From contig NZ_CP015125.1 of NCBI RefSeq assembly GCF_001653755.1, forward strand, positions 928,001 through 992,000: a DNA stretch of 64,000 nucleotides. Reading direction: 5' to 3'. Shown here one piece after another: positions 53,601 through 60,754 of the stretch (within the stretch, counting starts at the first letter, position 1; each line of letters opens with the position of its first letter). Origin of the DNA: Dokdonia donghaensis DSW-1. Lineage in GTDB: Bacteria; Bacteroidota; Bacteroidia; Flavobacteriales; Flavobacteriaceae. The notes under the pieces are model-generated. The model was not told the origin of the DNA, made no database searches, and was given only the letters and a program-made list of their open reading frames with translations. Made by a program: the position numbers and the translations under genes.

Positions 53601-56600
53601 GGTAATACTGATAATACAGATCCTAGTGGAACGGTAACTATTATCGATAACGATGATGCTCCAACGGTGACAATCGAAGATGTAGTAGTAAATGAAGATG
53701 CTGGAACGGCAACGGTTCCTGTAACCTTAAGTAACCCAAGCGATGAGGATACTGTTATTGAAATAGTAACAACAACGGGTACAGCTGGAGAGGATGATTA
53801 CGAAGAAACAATTGTAACGGTAACCATTCCTGCAGGAGAGACTGAAGGAGAAGTTATAGTTCCAATTACAGAAGACACGACCGATGAAGAAGATGAAATC
53901 TTCACAGTAGACGGAACGGTAACAAGTGGTAATACTGATAATACAGATCCTAGTGGAACAGTAACGATTATCGATAATGATGATGCTCCAACGGTGACAA
54001 TCGAAGATGTAGTAGTAAATGAAGATGCTGGTACAGCGACAATTCCTGTAACCTTAAGTAACCCAAGTGATGAAGATACGGTTATCGAGATTGTAACGAC
54101 AACGGGTACTGCTGGCGAAGACGATTACGAAGAAACAATTGTAACAGTAACGATTCCTGCTGGAGAGACTGAAGGAGAAGTTGTGATTCCAATTGAAGAT
54201 GATGAACTTGATGAAGAGAATGAAATCTTCACAGTAGACGGAACGGTAACAAGTGGTAATACTGATAATACAGATCCGAGTGGAACAGTAACCATTATTG
54301 ATAACGATGGTGCTCCTACAGTGACAATCGAAGATGTAGTAGTAAATGAAGATGCTGGTACAGCGACAATTCCTGTAACCTTAAGTAACCCAAGCGATGA
54401 GGATACGGTTATCGAGATTGTAACGACAACGGGTACTGCTGGCGAAGACGATTACGAAGAGACCATTGTAACAGTAACGATTCCTGCTGGAGAAACTGAA
54501 GGAGAAGTTGTGATTCCAATTGAAGATGATGAACTTGATGAAGAGAATGAAATCTTCACTGTAGACGGAACCGTAACAAGTGGTAATACTGATAATACAG
54601 ATCCGAGTGGAACAGTAACCATTATTGATAACGATGGTGCTCCAACGGTGACAATCGAAGATGTAGTAGTAAATGAAGATGCTGGTACAGCGACAATTCC
54701 TGTAACCTTAAGTAACCCAAGTGATGAAGATACGGTTATCGAGATTGTAACGACAACGGGAACTGCTGGCGAAGATGATTACGAAGAAACAATTGTAACG
54801 GTAACCATTCCTGCGGGAGAGACTGAAGGAGAAGTTATAGTTCCAATTACAGAAGACACGACAGATGAAGAGGATGAGATTTTCACAGTAGACGGAACGG
54901 TAACAAGTGGTAATACTGATAATACAGATCCTAGTGGAACAGTAACCATTATCGATAACGATGATGCTCCAACGGTGACAATTGAAGATGTTGTTGTAGA
55001 TGAAGATGCTGGGACGGCGACAATTCCTGTAACCTTAAGTAATCCAAGTGATGAAGACACAGTTATAGAAATAGTAACTACGACTGGTACTGCTGGCGAA
55101 GACGATTATGAAGAGACGATTGTAATCGTAACGATTCCTGCAGGAGAGACTGAAGGAGAAGTTGTAATTCCTATCGAGGATGATGAGCTTGATGAAGAGG
55201 ATGAAATCTTCACTGTAAATGGAACGGTAACAAGTAGTAACACAGATAATGATACCGCTCAAGGCGAAATTACAATTGTAGATAATGATGATGCGCCTAT
55301 AGTGACTATCGAAGATGTGATAGTAGATGAAGATGCTAGTACAGTAACCATTCCTGTAACCTTAAGTAACCCAAGTGATGAGGATACTGTTATTGAGATA
55401 GTAACTACAACGGGTACAGCTGGAGAGGATGATTATGAAGAAACAATTGTAACGGTAATAATCCCTGCAGGAGAAACTACGGGTGAGGTTGTGATTCCTA
55501 TTGAAGATGATGAACTTGATGAGGGTGATGAAATCTTTACAGTAGACGGAACGGTAACAAGTGATAACACTGCCAATACAGATCCTAGTGGAACAGTAAC
55601 CATTACCGATAATGATGGTGCTCCAACCGTTACTATCGAAGATGTAATTGTAGATGAAGATGCTGGTACAGTAACCATTCCTGTAACCTTAAGTAACCCT
55701 AGTGATGAAGATACTGTTATTGAGATAGTAACTACTACTGGTACTGCTGGAGAGGATGATTATGAAGAGACTATTGTAACGGTGATCATTCCTGCAGGAG
55801 AGACTGAAGGAGAAGTAATTGTTCCAATTACTGAAGACACGACCGATGAAGAAGATGAAATCTTCACAGTAGACGGAACGGTAACAAGTGGTAACACTGA
55901 TAATACAGATCCTAGCGGAACGGTAACTATTATCGATAATGACGATGCGCCTACAGTGACTATCGAAGATGTAATTGTAGACGAAGATGCTGGTACAGTA
56001 ACCATTCCTGTAACCCTAAGTAATCCAAGTGATGAAGATACTGTTATAGAGATAGTAACTACGACTGGTACAGCTGGGGAGGATGATTATGAAGAAACAA
56101 TTGTAACGGTAATAATCCCTGCTGGAGAGACAGAAGGAGAAGTTGTAATTCCTATCGAAAATGATGATATTGATGAGGATAATGAGATTTTCATAGTAAA
56201 TGGAACCGTAACAAGTGGTAATACAGATAATGATACCGCTCAAGGCGAAATTACAATTGTAGATAATGATGATGCACCTACAGTGACTATCGAAGATGTG
56301 ATTGTAGATGAAGATGCTGGTACAGTAACCATCCCTGTGACCTTAAGTAACCCAAGTGATGAAGATACGGTTATAGAGATTGTAACAACAACGGGTACTG
56401 CTGGAGAGGATGATTATGAAGAAACTATTGTAACCGTAATAATCCCTGCTGGAGAAACTACGGGAGAAGTTGTGATTCCTATTGAAGATGATGAGATTGA
56501 TGAGGAAGATGAAATCTTCACAGTAGACGGAACGGTGACTAGTGGTAATACAGATAATACAGATCCAAGTGGAACGGTGACTATTGTAGATAATGATATA

Positions 56601-57677
56601 ACAGGAAATCTTGATTTATCAAAATCTAGTGAGACTGTTGACCTTAACGAAAACGGTGTTATTGATGCAGGAGACCAAATAAACTATACACTAACGGTAA
56701 CTAATACTGGTTCAGTAGACCTTAGTGATGTAGTTGTTTCTGATGAAATGATTACTCTAGAAGAAAATACAGTAGCATTGCTTGTAGTGGGTGATAGTGT
56801 TGTATTCACAGGTACTTATACAATCACACAAGACGATATTGATATAGGAGAAGTTATAAATATTGCTTTTGCAGAAGGAATCGATCCTCTTGGAGATGTT
56901 GTAGTAGATCAGTCTGATGACCCAATGGATACTACAGATGTAGATACAGATGGAGATGGAGACGGAGAAGACCCTACTGTAACTATAATTGATCAATTAC
57001 CTGGTCTTAATATCACAAAAACGGCTTCTTATCAGGACTTTAATGCAGATGGGTTTGCAAATGCTGGTGACCAGATTATTTATACTTTCGTAGTAATGAA
57101 CACTGGAAACGTCACTTTAACGGATGTTCACGTAGATGACCCGATGGTTATCGTTGCAGGTGACCCGGTAACATTACTTCCTGGTGAAAATGCTACTTTT
57201 ACAGCGGTTTATATAATTACCGAAGAGGATGTAGCCAATGGAGAGATTGTAAACGTTGCAACAGCAGTAGCCTTAGCACCGTTTGGGATTGAAGTGATAG
57301 ATGTTTCTGATGATCCAGAAGATCCAACAACAGATGTTGATGATCCAACTGTTACAGTGTTGAGTCAAACAGCGGGTCTTATTGTAAATAATGGTATATC
57401 AATAGGTCAAGATGGACGTAATGATAGCTTTAGAATACAAGGACTTGAGAATTTCCCTGATAATACCTTAACCATATTTAACAGATGGGGTATTGAGGTG
57501 TACACTGCAGAGCGTTATGGTGTAGATGGCAATGAATTCAGAGGTTTATCTAACGGTAGAACAACTATAAGCCAAGATGATTATTTACCTGTAGGGACCT
57601 ACTATTGGATTTTAGAATATGTAAATGCAGTAGGAGATACAGTTAATGAATCAGGATACTTATATATAACACGATAA
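44646..57677 (+). CDS. Giant Calx-beta-repeat surface protein with T9SS type-B tail (SprB-like)
   Basis: A 4,343-residue predicted cell-surface protein. The signal peptide is about 1-32 (ends NIQAQ). A unique N-terminal domain (33-265) and a CNA-B/SdrD-like domain (268-345) come first. Then five 116-residue Calx-beta-like units (357-936) and 28 units of 109 residues (937 to about 3985) follow. Two DUF11-like domains (about 3988-4110 and 4118-4235) and a CHU_C/T9SS type-B C-terminal domain (about 4245-4343, NNGISIGQDGRNDSFRI, then LTIFNRWGIEVY) end it. The repeats are acidic: a canonical 109-residue unit has 30 Asp/Glu and no Lys, Arg or His. The next genes are PorP/SprF-like and OmpA-like, so it is probably a gliding or adhesion protein exported by T9SS. 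The long repeat tract may be misassembled. Confidence 0.95.
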   Translation: MKKVTLDQVSKSLKYFLIPVCVFLFCQNIQAQSTPRSCDDDPTVLNSANFDGSNATVEFEAGQPNVVDENDVFRFNDVAPGIDCLITVSAFVNGASISNIENLDASSTIIGGFDRAFQPVLEGDPGVNGQEVEFELTFVQADTNINQTVSIYLTALDLDSNQPGDVERVKLELPDAYYTNGPNSELNITQTPTQIIGESNGSGIVNGINVDDSYSFTGYYNSFSSIRYTISKDGYNGGFGFEDRQFSLLFEDVAYGPEEAVLITEPIICGQVFVDNIPRQGVTINLTGDSNQSTITDVNGQYSFTVSDNGNFTITEVDPSGVTSISDVDGANDNVINTSITSFESSQENDFFDTITISIGDVTVTEGDNGTTVVANFPITLSAPADIDTVVTVVVSEGSGTLGDNDYIAPTVLTVTIPAGQTSGSFPVTVVGDDTVESNENFTVEIVNISSGTIDPAATTGTGTITNDDATVVSIGDVTITEGNDGTTVVAEFPVTLSAPADTDTVVTFTVADGTGTVGDADYVAPTELTVTIPAGETSAVFPVTVNGDDVVESDEEFEVTITNTTNGTIDPAATTGTGTITNDDATVVSIGDVTVTEGNDGTTVVAEFPVTLSAPADTDTVVTFTVADGTGTVGDADYVAPTELTVTIPAGETSAVFPVTVNGDDVVESDEEFEVTITNTTNGTIDPAATTGTGTITNDDATVVSIGDVTVTEGNDGTTVVAEFPVTLSAPADTDTVVTFTVADGTGTVGDADYVAPTELTVTIPAGETSAVFPVTVNGDDVVELDEEFEVTITNTTNGTIDPAATTGTGTITNDDATVVSIGDVTVTEGNDGTTVVAEFPVTLSAPADTDTVVTFTVADGTGTVGDADYVAPTELTVTIPAGETSAVFPVTVNGDDVVESDEEFEVTITNTTNGTIDPAAITGTGTITNDDSTTVTIEDVIVDEDAGTATVPVTLSNPSDEDTVIEIVTTTGTAGEDDYEETIVTVTIPAGETEGEVIVPITEDTTDEEDEIFTVDGTVTSGNTDNTDPSGTVTIIDNDDAPTVTIEDVVVNEDAGTATIPVTLSNPSDEDTVIEIVTTTGTAGEDDYEETIVTVTIPAGETEGEVIVPITEDTTDEEDEIFTVDGTVTSGNTDNTDPSGTVTIIDNDDAPTVTIEDVIVDEDAGTVTVPVTLSNPSDEDTVIEIVTTTGTAGEDDYEETIVTVTIPAGETEGEVIVPITEDTTDEEDEIFTVDGTVTSGNTDNTDPSGTVTIIDNDDAPTVTIEDVIVDEDAGTVTVPVTLSNPSDEDTVIEIVTTTGTAGEDDYEETIVTVTIPAGETEGEVIVPITEDTTDEEDEIFTVDGTVTSGNTDNTDPSGTVTIIDNDDAPTVTIEDVVVNEDAGTATIPVTLSNPSDEDTVIEIVTTTGTAGEDDYEETIVTVTIPAGETEGEVIVPITEDTTDEEDEIFTVDGTVTSGNTDNTDPSGTVTIIDNDDAPTVTIEDVIVDEDAGTVTVPVTLSNPSDEDTVIEIVTTTGTAGEDDYEETIVTVTIPAGETEGEVIVPITEDTTDEEDEIFTVDGTVTSGNTDNTDPSGTVTIIDNDDAPTVTIEDVIVNEDAGTATVPVTLSNPSDEDTVIEIVTTTGTAGEDDYEETIVTVTIPAGETEGEVIVPITEDTTDEEDEIFTVDGTVTSGNTDNTDPSGTVTIIDNDDAPTVTIEDVIVDEDAGTVTVPVTLSNPSDEDTVIEIVTTTGTAGEDDYEETIVTVTIPAGETEGEVIVPITEDTTDEEDEIFTVDGTVTSGNTDNTDPSGTVTIIDNDDAPTVTIEDVIVNEDAGTATVPVTLSNPSDEDTVIEIVTTTGTAGEDDYEETIVTVTIPAGETEGEVIVPITEDTTDEEDEIFTVDGTVTSGNTDNTDPSGTVTIIDNDDAPTVTIEDVIVDEDAGTVTVPVTLSNPSDEDTVIEIVTTTGTAGEDDYEETIVTVTIPAGETEGEVIVPITEDTTDEEDEIFTVDGTVTSGNTDNTDPSGTVTIIDNDDAPTVTIEDVIVDEDAGTVTVPVTLSNPSDEDTVIEIVTTTGTAGEDDYEETIVTVTIPAGETEGEVIVPITEDTTDEEDEIFTVDGTVTSGNTDNTDPSGTVTIIDNDDAPTVTIEDVIVDEDAGTVTVPVTLSNPSDEDTVIEIVTTTGTAGEDDYEETIVTVTIPAGETEGEVIVPITEDTTDEEDEIFTVDGTVTSGNTDNTDPSGTVTIIDNDDAPTVTIEDVIVDEDAGTVTVPVTLSNPSDEDTVIEIVTTTGTAGEDDYEETIVTVTIPAGETEGEVIVPITEDTTDEEDEIFTVDGTVTSGNTDNTDPSGTVTIIDNDDAPTVTIEDVIVDEDAGTVTVPVTLSNPSDEDTVIEIVTTTGTAGEDDYEETIVTVTIPAGETEGEVIVPITEDTTDEEDEIFTVDGTVTSGNTDNDTAQGEITIVDNDDAPTVTIEDVIVDEDAGTVTVPVTLSNPSDEDTVIEIVTTTGTAGEDDYEETIVTVTIPAGETEGEVIVPITEDTTDEEDEIFTVDGTVTSGNTDNTDPSGTVTIIDNDDAPTVTIEDVIVDEDAGTVTVPVTLSNPSDEDTVIEIVTTTGTAGEDDYEETIVTVTIPAGETEGEVIVPITEDTTDEEDEIFTVDGTVTSGNTDNTDPSGTVTIIDNDDAPTVTIEDVIVDEDAGTVTVPVTLSNPSDEDTVIEIVTTTGTAGEDDYEETIVTVTIPAGETEGEVIVPITEDTTDEEDEIFTVDGTVTSGNTDNTDPSGTVTIIDNDDAPTVTIEDVIVDEDAGTVTVPVTLSNPSDEDTVIEIVTTTGTAGEDDYEETIVTVTIPAGETEGEVIVPITEDTTDEEDEIFTVDGTVTSGNTDNTDPSGTVTIIDNDDAPTVTIEDVVVNEDAGTATVPVTLSNPSDEDTVIEIVTTTGTAGEDDYEETIVTVTIPAGETEGEVIVPITEDTTDEEDEIFTVDGTVTSGNTDNTDPSGTVTIIDNDDAPTVTIEDVVVNEDAGTATVPVTLSNPSDEDTVIEIVTTTGTAGEDDYEETIVTVTIPAGETEGEVIVPITEDTTDEEDEIFTVDGTVTSGNTDNTDPSGTVTIIDNDDAPTVTIEDVVVNEDAGTATIPVTLSNPSDEDTVIEIVTTTGTAGEDDYEETIVTVTIPAGETEGEVVIPIEDDELDEENEIFTVDGTVTSGNTDNTDPSGTVTIIDNDGAPTVTIEDVVVNEDAGTATIPVTLSNPSDEDTVIEIVTTTGTAGEDDYEETIVTVTIPAGETEGEVVIPIEDDELDEENEIFTVDGTVTSGNTDNTDPSGTVTIIDNDGAPTVTIEDVVVNEDAGTATIPVTLSNPSDEDTVIEIVTTTGTAGEDDYEETIVTVTIPAGETEGEVIVPITEDTTDEEDEIFTVDGTVTSGNTDNTDPSGTVTIIDNDDAPTVTIEDVVVDEDAGTATIPVTLSNPSDEDTVIEIVTTTGTAGEDDYEETIVIVTIPAGETEGEVVIPIEDDELDEEDEIFTVNGTVTSSNTDNDTAQGEITIVDNDDAPIVTIEDVIVDEDASTVTIPVTLSNPSDEDTVIEIVTTTGTAGEDDYEETIVTVIIPAGETTGEVVIPIEDDELDEGDEIFTVDGTVTSDNTANTDPSGTVTITDNDGAPTVTIEDVIVDEDAGTVTIPVTLSNPSDEDTVIEIVTTTGTAGEDDYEETIVTVIIPAGETEGEVIVPITEDTTDEEDEIFTVDGTVTSGNTDNTDPSGTVTIIDNDDAPTVTIEDVIVDEDAGTVTIPVTLSNPSDEDTVIEIVTTTGTAGEDDYEETIVTVIIPAGETEGEVVIPIENDDIDEDNEIFIVNGTVTSGNTDNDTAQGEITIVDNDDAPTVTIEDVIVDEDAGTVTIPVTLSNPSDEDTVIEIVTTTGTAGEDDYEETIVTVIIPAGETTGEVVIPIEDDEIDEEDEIFTVDGTVTSGNTDNTDPSGTVTIVDNDITGNLDLSKSSETVDLNENGVIDAGDQINYTLTVTNTGSVDLSDVVVSDEMITLEENTVALLVVGDSVVFTGTYTITQDDIDIGEVINIAFAEGIDPLGDVVVDQSDDPMDTTDVDTDGDGDGEDPTVTIIDQLPGLNITKTASYQDFNADGFANAGDQIIYTFVVMNTGNVTLTDVHVDDPMVIVAGDPVTLLPGENATFTAVYIITEEDVANGEIVNVATAVALAPFGIEVIDVSDDPEDPTTDVDDPTVTVLSQTAGLIVNNGISIGQDGRNDSFRIQGLENFPDNTLTIFNRWGIEVYTAERYGVDGNEFRGLSNGRTTISQDDYLPVGTYYWILEYVNAVGDTVNESGYLYITR
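45714..47453 (+). repeat. Five tandem Calx-beta units of 348 bp (type A)
   Basis: The period is exactly 348 bp: the GGCGATG tract recurs at 45723, 46071, 46419, 46767 and 47115. The first unit differs most and units 2-5 are nearly identical. Each encodes 116 residues (VSIGDVTVTEGNDGTTVV style). Confidence 0.95.
47454..56600 (+). repeat. 28 tandem Calx-beta units of 327 bp (type B)
   Basis: The first TCGAAGATG is at 47461 and the last at 56290, a difference of 8829 = 27 x 327, so there are 28 units with no net indel. Units 3-20 are nearly identical; units 21-28 diverge. Pairs of units also repeat with a 654-bp period (identical markers at 49741, 50395 and 51049). Confidence 0.95.
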
Positions 57678-57685
57678 AAGATGTT

Positions 57686-57720
57686 AAATCGCCGGTAGTT
57701 TTTAAAACAGCCGGTGATTT
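57686..57720 (+). terminator. Hairpin between the giant gene and its SprF-like partner
   Basis: AAATCGCCGG (57686-57695) pairs with CCGGTGATTT (57711-57720) over 10 bp with one G-U pair, followed by TTTAATT. It lies 9 nt past the stop of the giant gene and 15 nt before the next gene, so it could act as a partial terminator that tunes the partner ratio. Confidence 0.5.
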
Positions 57721-57734
57721 TAATTAAATGATTT

Positions 57735-58676
57735 ATGAAAAAGGTAGTTTCAGTTTTTGGATTCTTATTGATTTTAGCGCTTGGTACAACGTCCGTTTCT
57801 GCGCAGCAAGATCCTCAGTATACGCAGTATATGTATAATACCGTAGCTATTAACCCAGCATATGCTGGTAATAGAGGTGTAACTAGTATTGTAGGATTAC
57901 ATAGAAGTCAATGGGTAGGACTCGATGGAGCCCCAAGAACACAAAGTTTAAGTATTCATTCTCCGATTGGAGAAGGTAAAGTAGGTTTAGGGCTATCTAT
58001 TGTAAATGATGCCTTAGGCCCATCACAAGAGACTTACGTTGGTGCAGATTTTAGTTATACAATCAACACTTCAGAAAATGGGAAACTTAGCTTTGGACTA
58101 AAAGCTGGAGGACATATCCTAGATGTAGATTTTACTAAGCTTACGCTTTTTGATGTAACAGATCCAAGGTTTTCTCAAAATATAGATAATAAGCTTTCTC
58201 CTATAATAGGTGCAGGACTGTATTATCACACAGAAAATTTTTATGCAGGTGTAAGTGTTCCTAACCTTATAGAGACCGAGCACTTTGATTTAAGTAATAA
58301 CTCATCAAGTGTAATAGCTAGAGAGCGTATACATTATTATGGTATTATGGGTTATACTTTTGATATAAGTGATCAACTTAAATTTAAGCCTAGTACACTT
58401 GTAAAAATGGTTGCTGGAGCTCCATTGCAAGTAGATCTTACAGCAAACTTCTTAGTGATGGAAAAATTACACTTAGGAGCGGCATATAGATGGAGTGCAG
58501 CACTTAGTGGCCTGGTAGGTTTCCAAGTTTCAGACAGTATGTTAATAGGTCTTGCCTACGATAGAGAGAGTACAGATTTAGGTGATACCTTTTATAACGA
58601 TGGTAGCTTTGAAGTATTTTTACGATTTGAGCTATTTAATGAGTATGATAGAATGTTAACCCCTAGATTCTTTTAA
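57735..58676 (+). CDS. PorP/SprF family type IX secretion partner
   Basis: A 313-residue outer-membrane protein of the PorP/SprF family. It starts with a signal peptide and the family hallmark QQDPQYTQYMYNTVAINPAYAG. In Flavobacterium johnsoniae SprF is needed to secrete or display SprB, a giant gliding adhesin with a type-B tail. Here it follows directly after a giant type-B-tail protein, and the pairing is very likely functional. The C-terminus FLRFELFNEYDRMLTPRFF ends in an aromatic residue, as outer-membrane proteins do. Confidence 0.95.
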   Translation: MKKVVSVFGFLLILALGTTSVSAQQDPQYTQYMYNTVAINPAYAGNRGVTSIVGLHRSQWVGLDGAPRTQSLSIHSPIGEGKVGLGLSIVNDALGPSQETYVGADFSYTINTSENGKLSFGLKAGGHILDVDFTKLTLFDVTDPRFSQNIDNKLSPIIGAGLYYHTENFYAGVSVPNLIETEHFDLSNNSSSVIARERIHYYGIMGYTFDISDQLKFKPSTLVKMVAGAPLQVDLTANFLVMEKLHLGAAYRWSAALSGLVGFQVSDSMLIGLAYDRESTDLGDTFYNDGSFEVFLRFELFNEYDRMLTPRFF

Positions 58677-58709
58677 TAAGTTATTTTTGACTTATTCAAA
58701 CTTACAATT

Positions 58710-60662
58710 ATGATGATTAAAACGATTAATATTTGTTTATGTATCCTTTTCTTAGGAACAGTAGGACTTTATGCCCAAGAAGGTAAAATAGATAGAGCAG
58801 ATAAGAAGTTTGACCAATACGCATTTGTAGATGCACGTAAAATTTATCTCGAAGTAGCAGACAAAGGATATGAGTCTGCAGATTTATTCCAGAAAATTGC
58901 AGATAGTTATTACTTCAATGCTGGTTATGCAGATGCTCAAGTTTGGTATGAGAAGTTAATATCAACCTTTCCAGATGAGATAAAGCCAGAGTACTACTTT
59001 AGGTACTCACAAACATTACGTGCCTTAAAAAATTATGATAAGGCAGATGATATGATGGCTACTTTTAATAAACTTAACGGAGATGATGTTAGAGCGGTAC
59101 TTTTTGAAGCAGAGCCTAATTACTTGAAGAACATAGATTACAAAAAAAGCACATACACTGTGCAGGATATACGTAGTATCAATTCGCGCTACTCAGATTT
59201 TGCACCTACTGAGTATGAAGGTAAACTCATTTTTGCTTCTTCGAGAGATACAGGAGGTGTCTCAAAAAAAATACATAAATGGAATAATGAACCATTTTTA
59301 GACCTTTATGAAACTAAGGTAGGAGAGCAGACAGAAAGCTACAGTAAGCCGAAAAATTATAGTAGAGAACTCAACTCAAAATTTCACGAAAGTACTACCA
59401 CCTTTACAAAGGATGGTCAAACTGTATACTTCACACGTAACAATTATAATAAAGGAACGTATAAGAAGTCTAAGGAAGGAACTAATAAACTTAAGATTTA
59501 TAAATCACGTAAAAAGAATGGTCGCTGGAGCACACCAGTAGAAATGCCTTTTAATAGTGATGAGTACTCTACGGCACACCCAGCATTAAATGAAGATAAT
59601 ACAAAGCTGTATTTTGCATCAGATATGCCAGGTACACTAGGTTTGTCAGATATTTGGGTAGTAAATGTAGATAGTACAGATGTGGTAAGTGAGCCAGTAA
59701 ACTTAGGAAGACCTATTAATACAGAAGGAAGAGAGACTTTTCCATTTTTAAGTGACAACGGAGTGCTTTACTTTTCGTCAGACGGGCATCCAGGTCTCGG
59801 AGGTCTTGATGTATTTGCTACAGCACCAGATGCAAGTGGTAATGCTCAAGATGTTATAGATAATATAGGAGAGCCTATTAATAGTTCTTATGACGACTTT
59901 ACATTTATTGTAAACGAGGATACTAAAGTGGGTTATTTTGCCTCAAACCGTAAACAAGGAGTAGGTAGTGATGATATCTATAAATTTACAAAAGAAGAAA
60001 TACCTTGTGAGATTGAGCTTGTAGGGGTTGTAACAGATAAAGATTCTGGAGAACCTATTCCAGAGGCAACAGTTACACTTCTGGATTATGAAGGAAACGT
60101 TGTTACTACAGTGGAGACAACAGCCAGCGGATATTATGCCTTTGATAACTCTTACTGTGATACACAATACATTATACGAGGAGCAAAAGAGACTTATAGT
60201 GGAGCAGAGGCAATCACAAAGACACCAGATGTTTCTGGCACGGTGACTAATGACCTTGAGTTATCCCTATTACAAAAACCTATTAAAGTAGGTGATGACC
60301 TTGCAAAAATACTTGAGCTCAACCCTATCTATTTTGATTTTGATAGATTTAATATTCGTCCAGATGCAGCCTTAGAGCTAGAAAAAGTACTTGCAGTTAT
60401 GCGTGAGTATCCTAATATGGTTATAGATGTACGTTCTCATACAGATAGTAGAGGTAATGATTCGTATAACTTAAGTCTGTCAGACAAGCGAGCAAAATCT
60501 ACTGTAAACTATATCATTGCAGAGGGAATCTCTTCATCTAGAATCTCAGGTAGAGGATACGGAGAGACACAACTTACTAATGAATGTTCTAACGGAGTAC
60601 AATGTTCTGAAGAAGCACACCAGCTTAACAGACGCTCGGAGTTTATTGTAATAAGCAACTAG
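58710..60662 (+). CDS. OmpA family protein with TPR and PD40 repeats
   Basis: A 650-residue envelope protein. The signal peptide (about 1-20) is followed by a TPR-like helical region (about 25-150), PD40/WD40-like beta-propeller repeats (about 165-430), a CarboxypepD_reg-like domain (about 440-520), and a C-terminal OmpA domain (about 535-650, IYFDFDRFNIRPDAALELEKVL, then VRSHTDSRGNDSYNLSLSDKRA). This domain would grip peptidoglycan. It is the third member of the adhesin/SprF/OmpA trio and probably tethers the assembly to the cell wall. Confidence 0.94.
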   Translation: MMIKTINICLCILFLGTVGLYAQEGKIDRADKKFDQYAFVDARKIYLEVADKGYESADLFQKIADSYYFNAGYADAQVWYEKLISTFPDEIKPEYYFRYSQTLRALKNYDKADDMMATFNKLNGDDVRAVLFEAEPNYLKNIDYKKSTYTVQDIRSINSRYSDFAPTEYEGKLIFASSRDTGGVSKKIHKWNNEPFLDLYETKVGEQTESYSKPKNYSRELNSKFHESTTTFTKDGQTVYFTRNNYNKGTYKKSKEGTNKLKIYKSRKKNGRWSTPVEMPFNSDEYSTAHPALNEDNTKLYFASDMPGTLGLSDIWVVNVDSTDVVSEPVNLGRPINTEGRETFPFLSDNGVLYFSSDGHPGLGGLDVFATAPDASGNAQDVIDNIGEPINSSYDDFTFIVNEDTKVGYFASNRKQGVGSDDIYKFTKEEIPCEIELVGVVTDKDSGEPIPEATVTLLDYEGNVVTTVETTASGYYAFDNSYCDTQYIIRGAKETYSGAEAITKTPDVSGTVTNDLELSLLQKPIKVGDDLAKILELNPIYFDFDRFNIRPDAALELEKVLAVMREYPNMVIDVRSHTDSRGNDSYNLSLSDKRAKSTVNYIIAEGISSSRISGRGYGETQLTNECSNGVQCSEEAHQLNRRSEFIVISN

Positions 60663-60685
60663 AAGTAGGTTACTACTTATATTTA

Positions 60686-60718
60686 AAACCCCTTTTCATA
60701 CGGAAAGGGGTTTTTTTA
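60686..60718 (+). terminator. Intrinsic terminator of the surface-protein trio
   Basis: AAACCCCTTTTC pairs with GGAAAGGGGTTT around a loop, followed by T residues. A palindromic repeat starts within 3 nt. Confidence 0.9.
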
Positions 60719-60719
60719 T

Positions 60720-60735
60720 GCTTTCGCGAAAGCGC
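60720..60735. repeat. Iterated palindrome after the surface-protein trio
   Basis: The exact core is 60721-60732, with the tail GCGCACTCATACC. It lies directly after the terminator. Confidence 0.94.
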
Positions 60736-60754
60736 ACTCATACCTTTATTCATA

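Noticed and set aside
51765..56243. Antisense ORFs in the 327-bp repeat tract
   Set aside because: They recur with the repeat and have a composition typical of a frame-shifted shadow.
45714..56600. A CRISPR array, considered because of the regular repeats
   Set aside because: The units are 327-348 bp, translated throughout as Calx-beta-like domains, with no short repeats or unique spacers and no cas genes.
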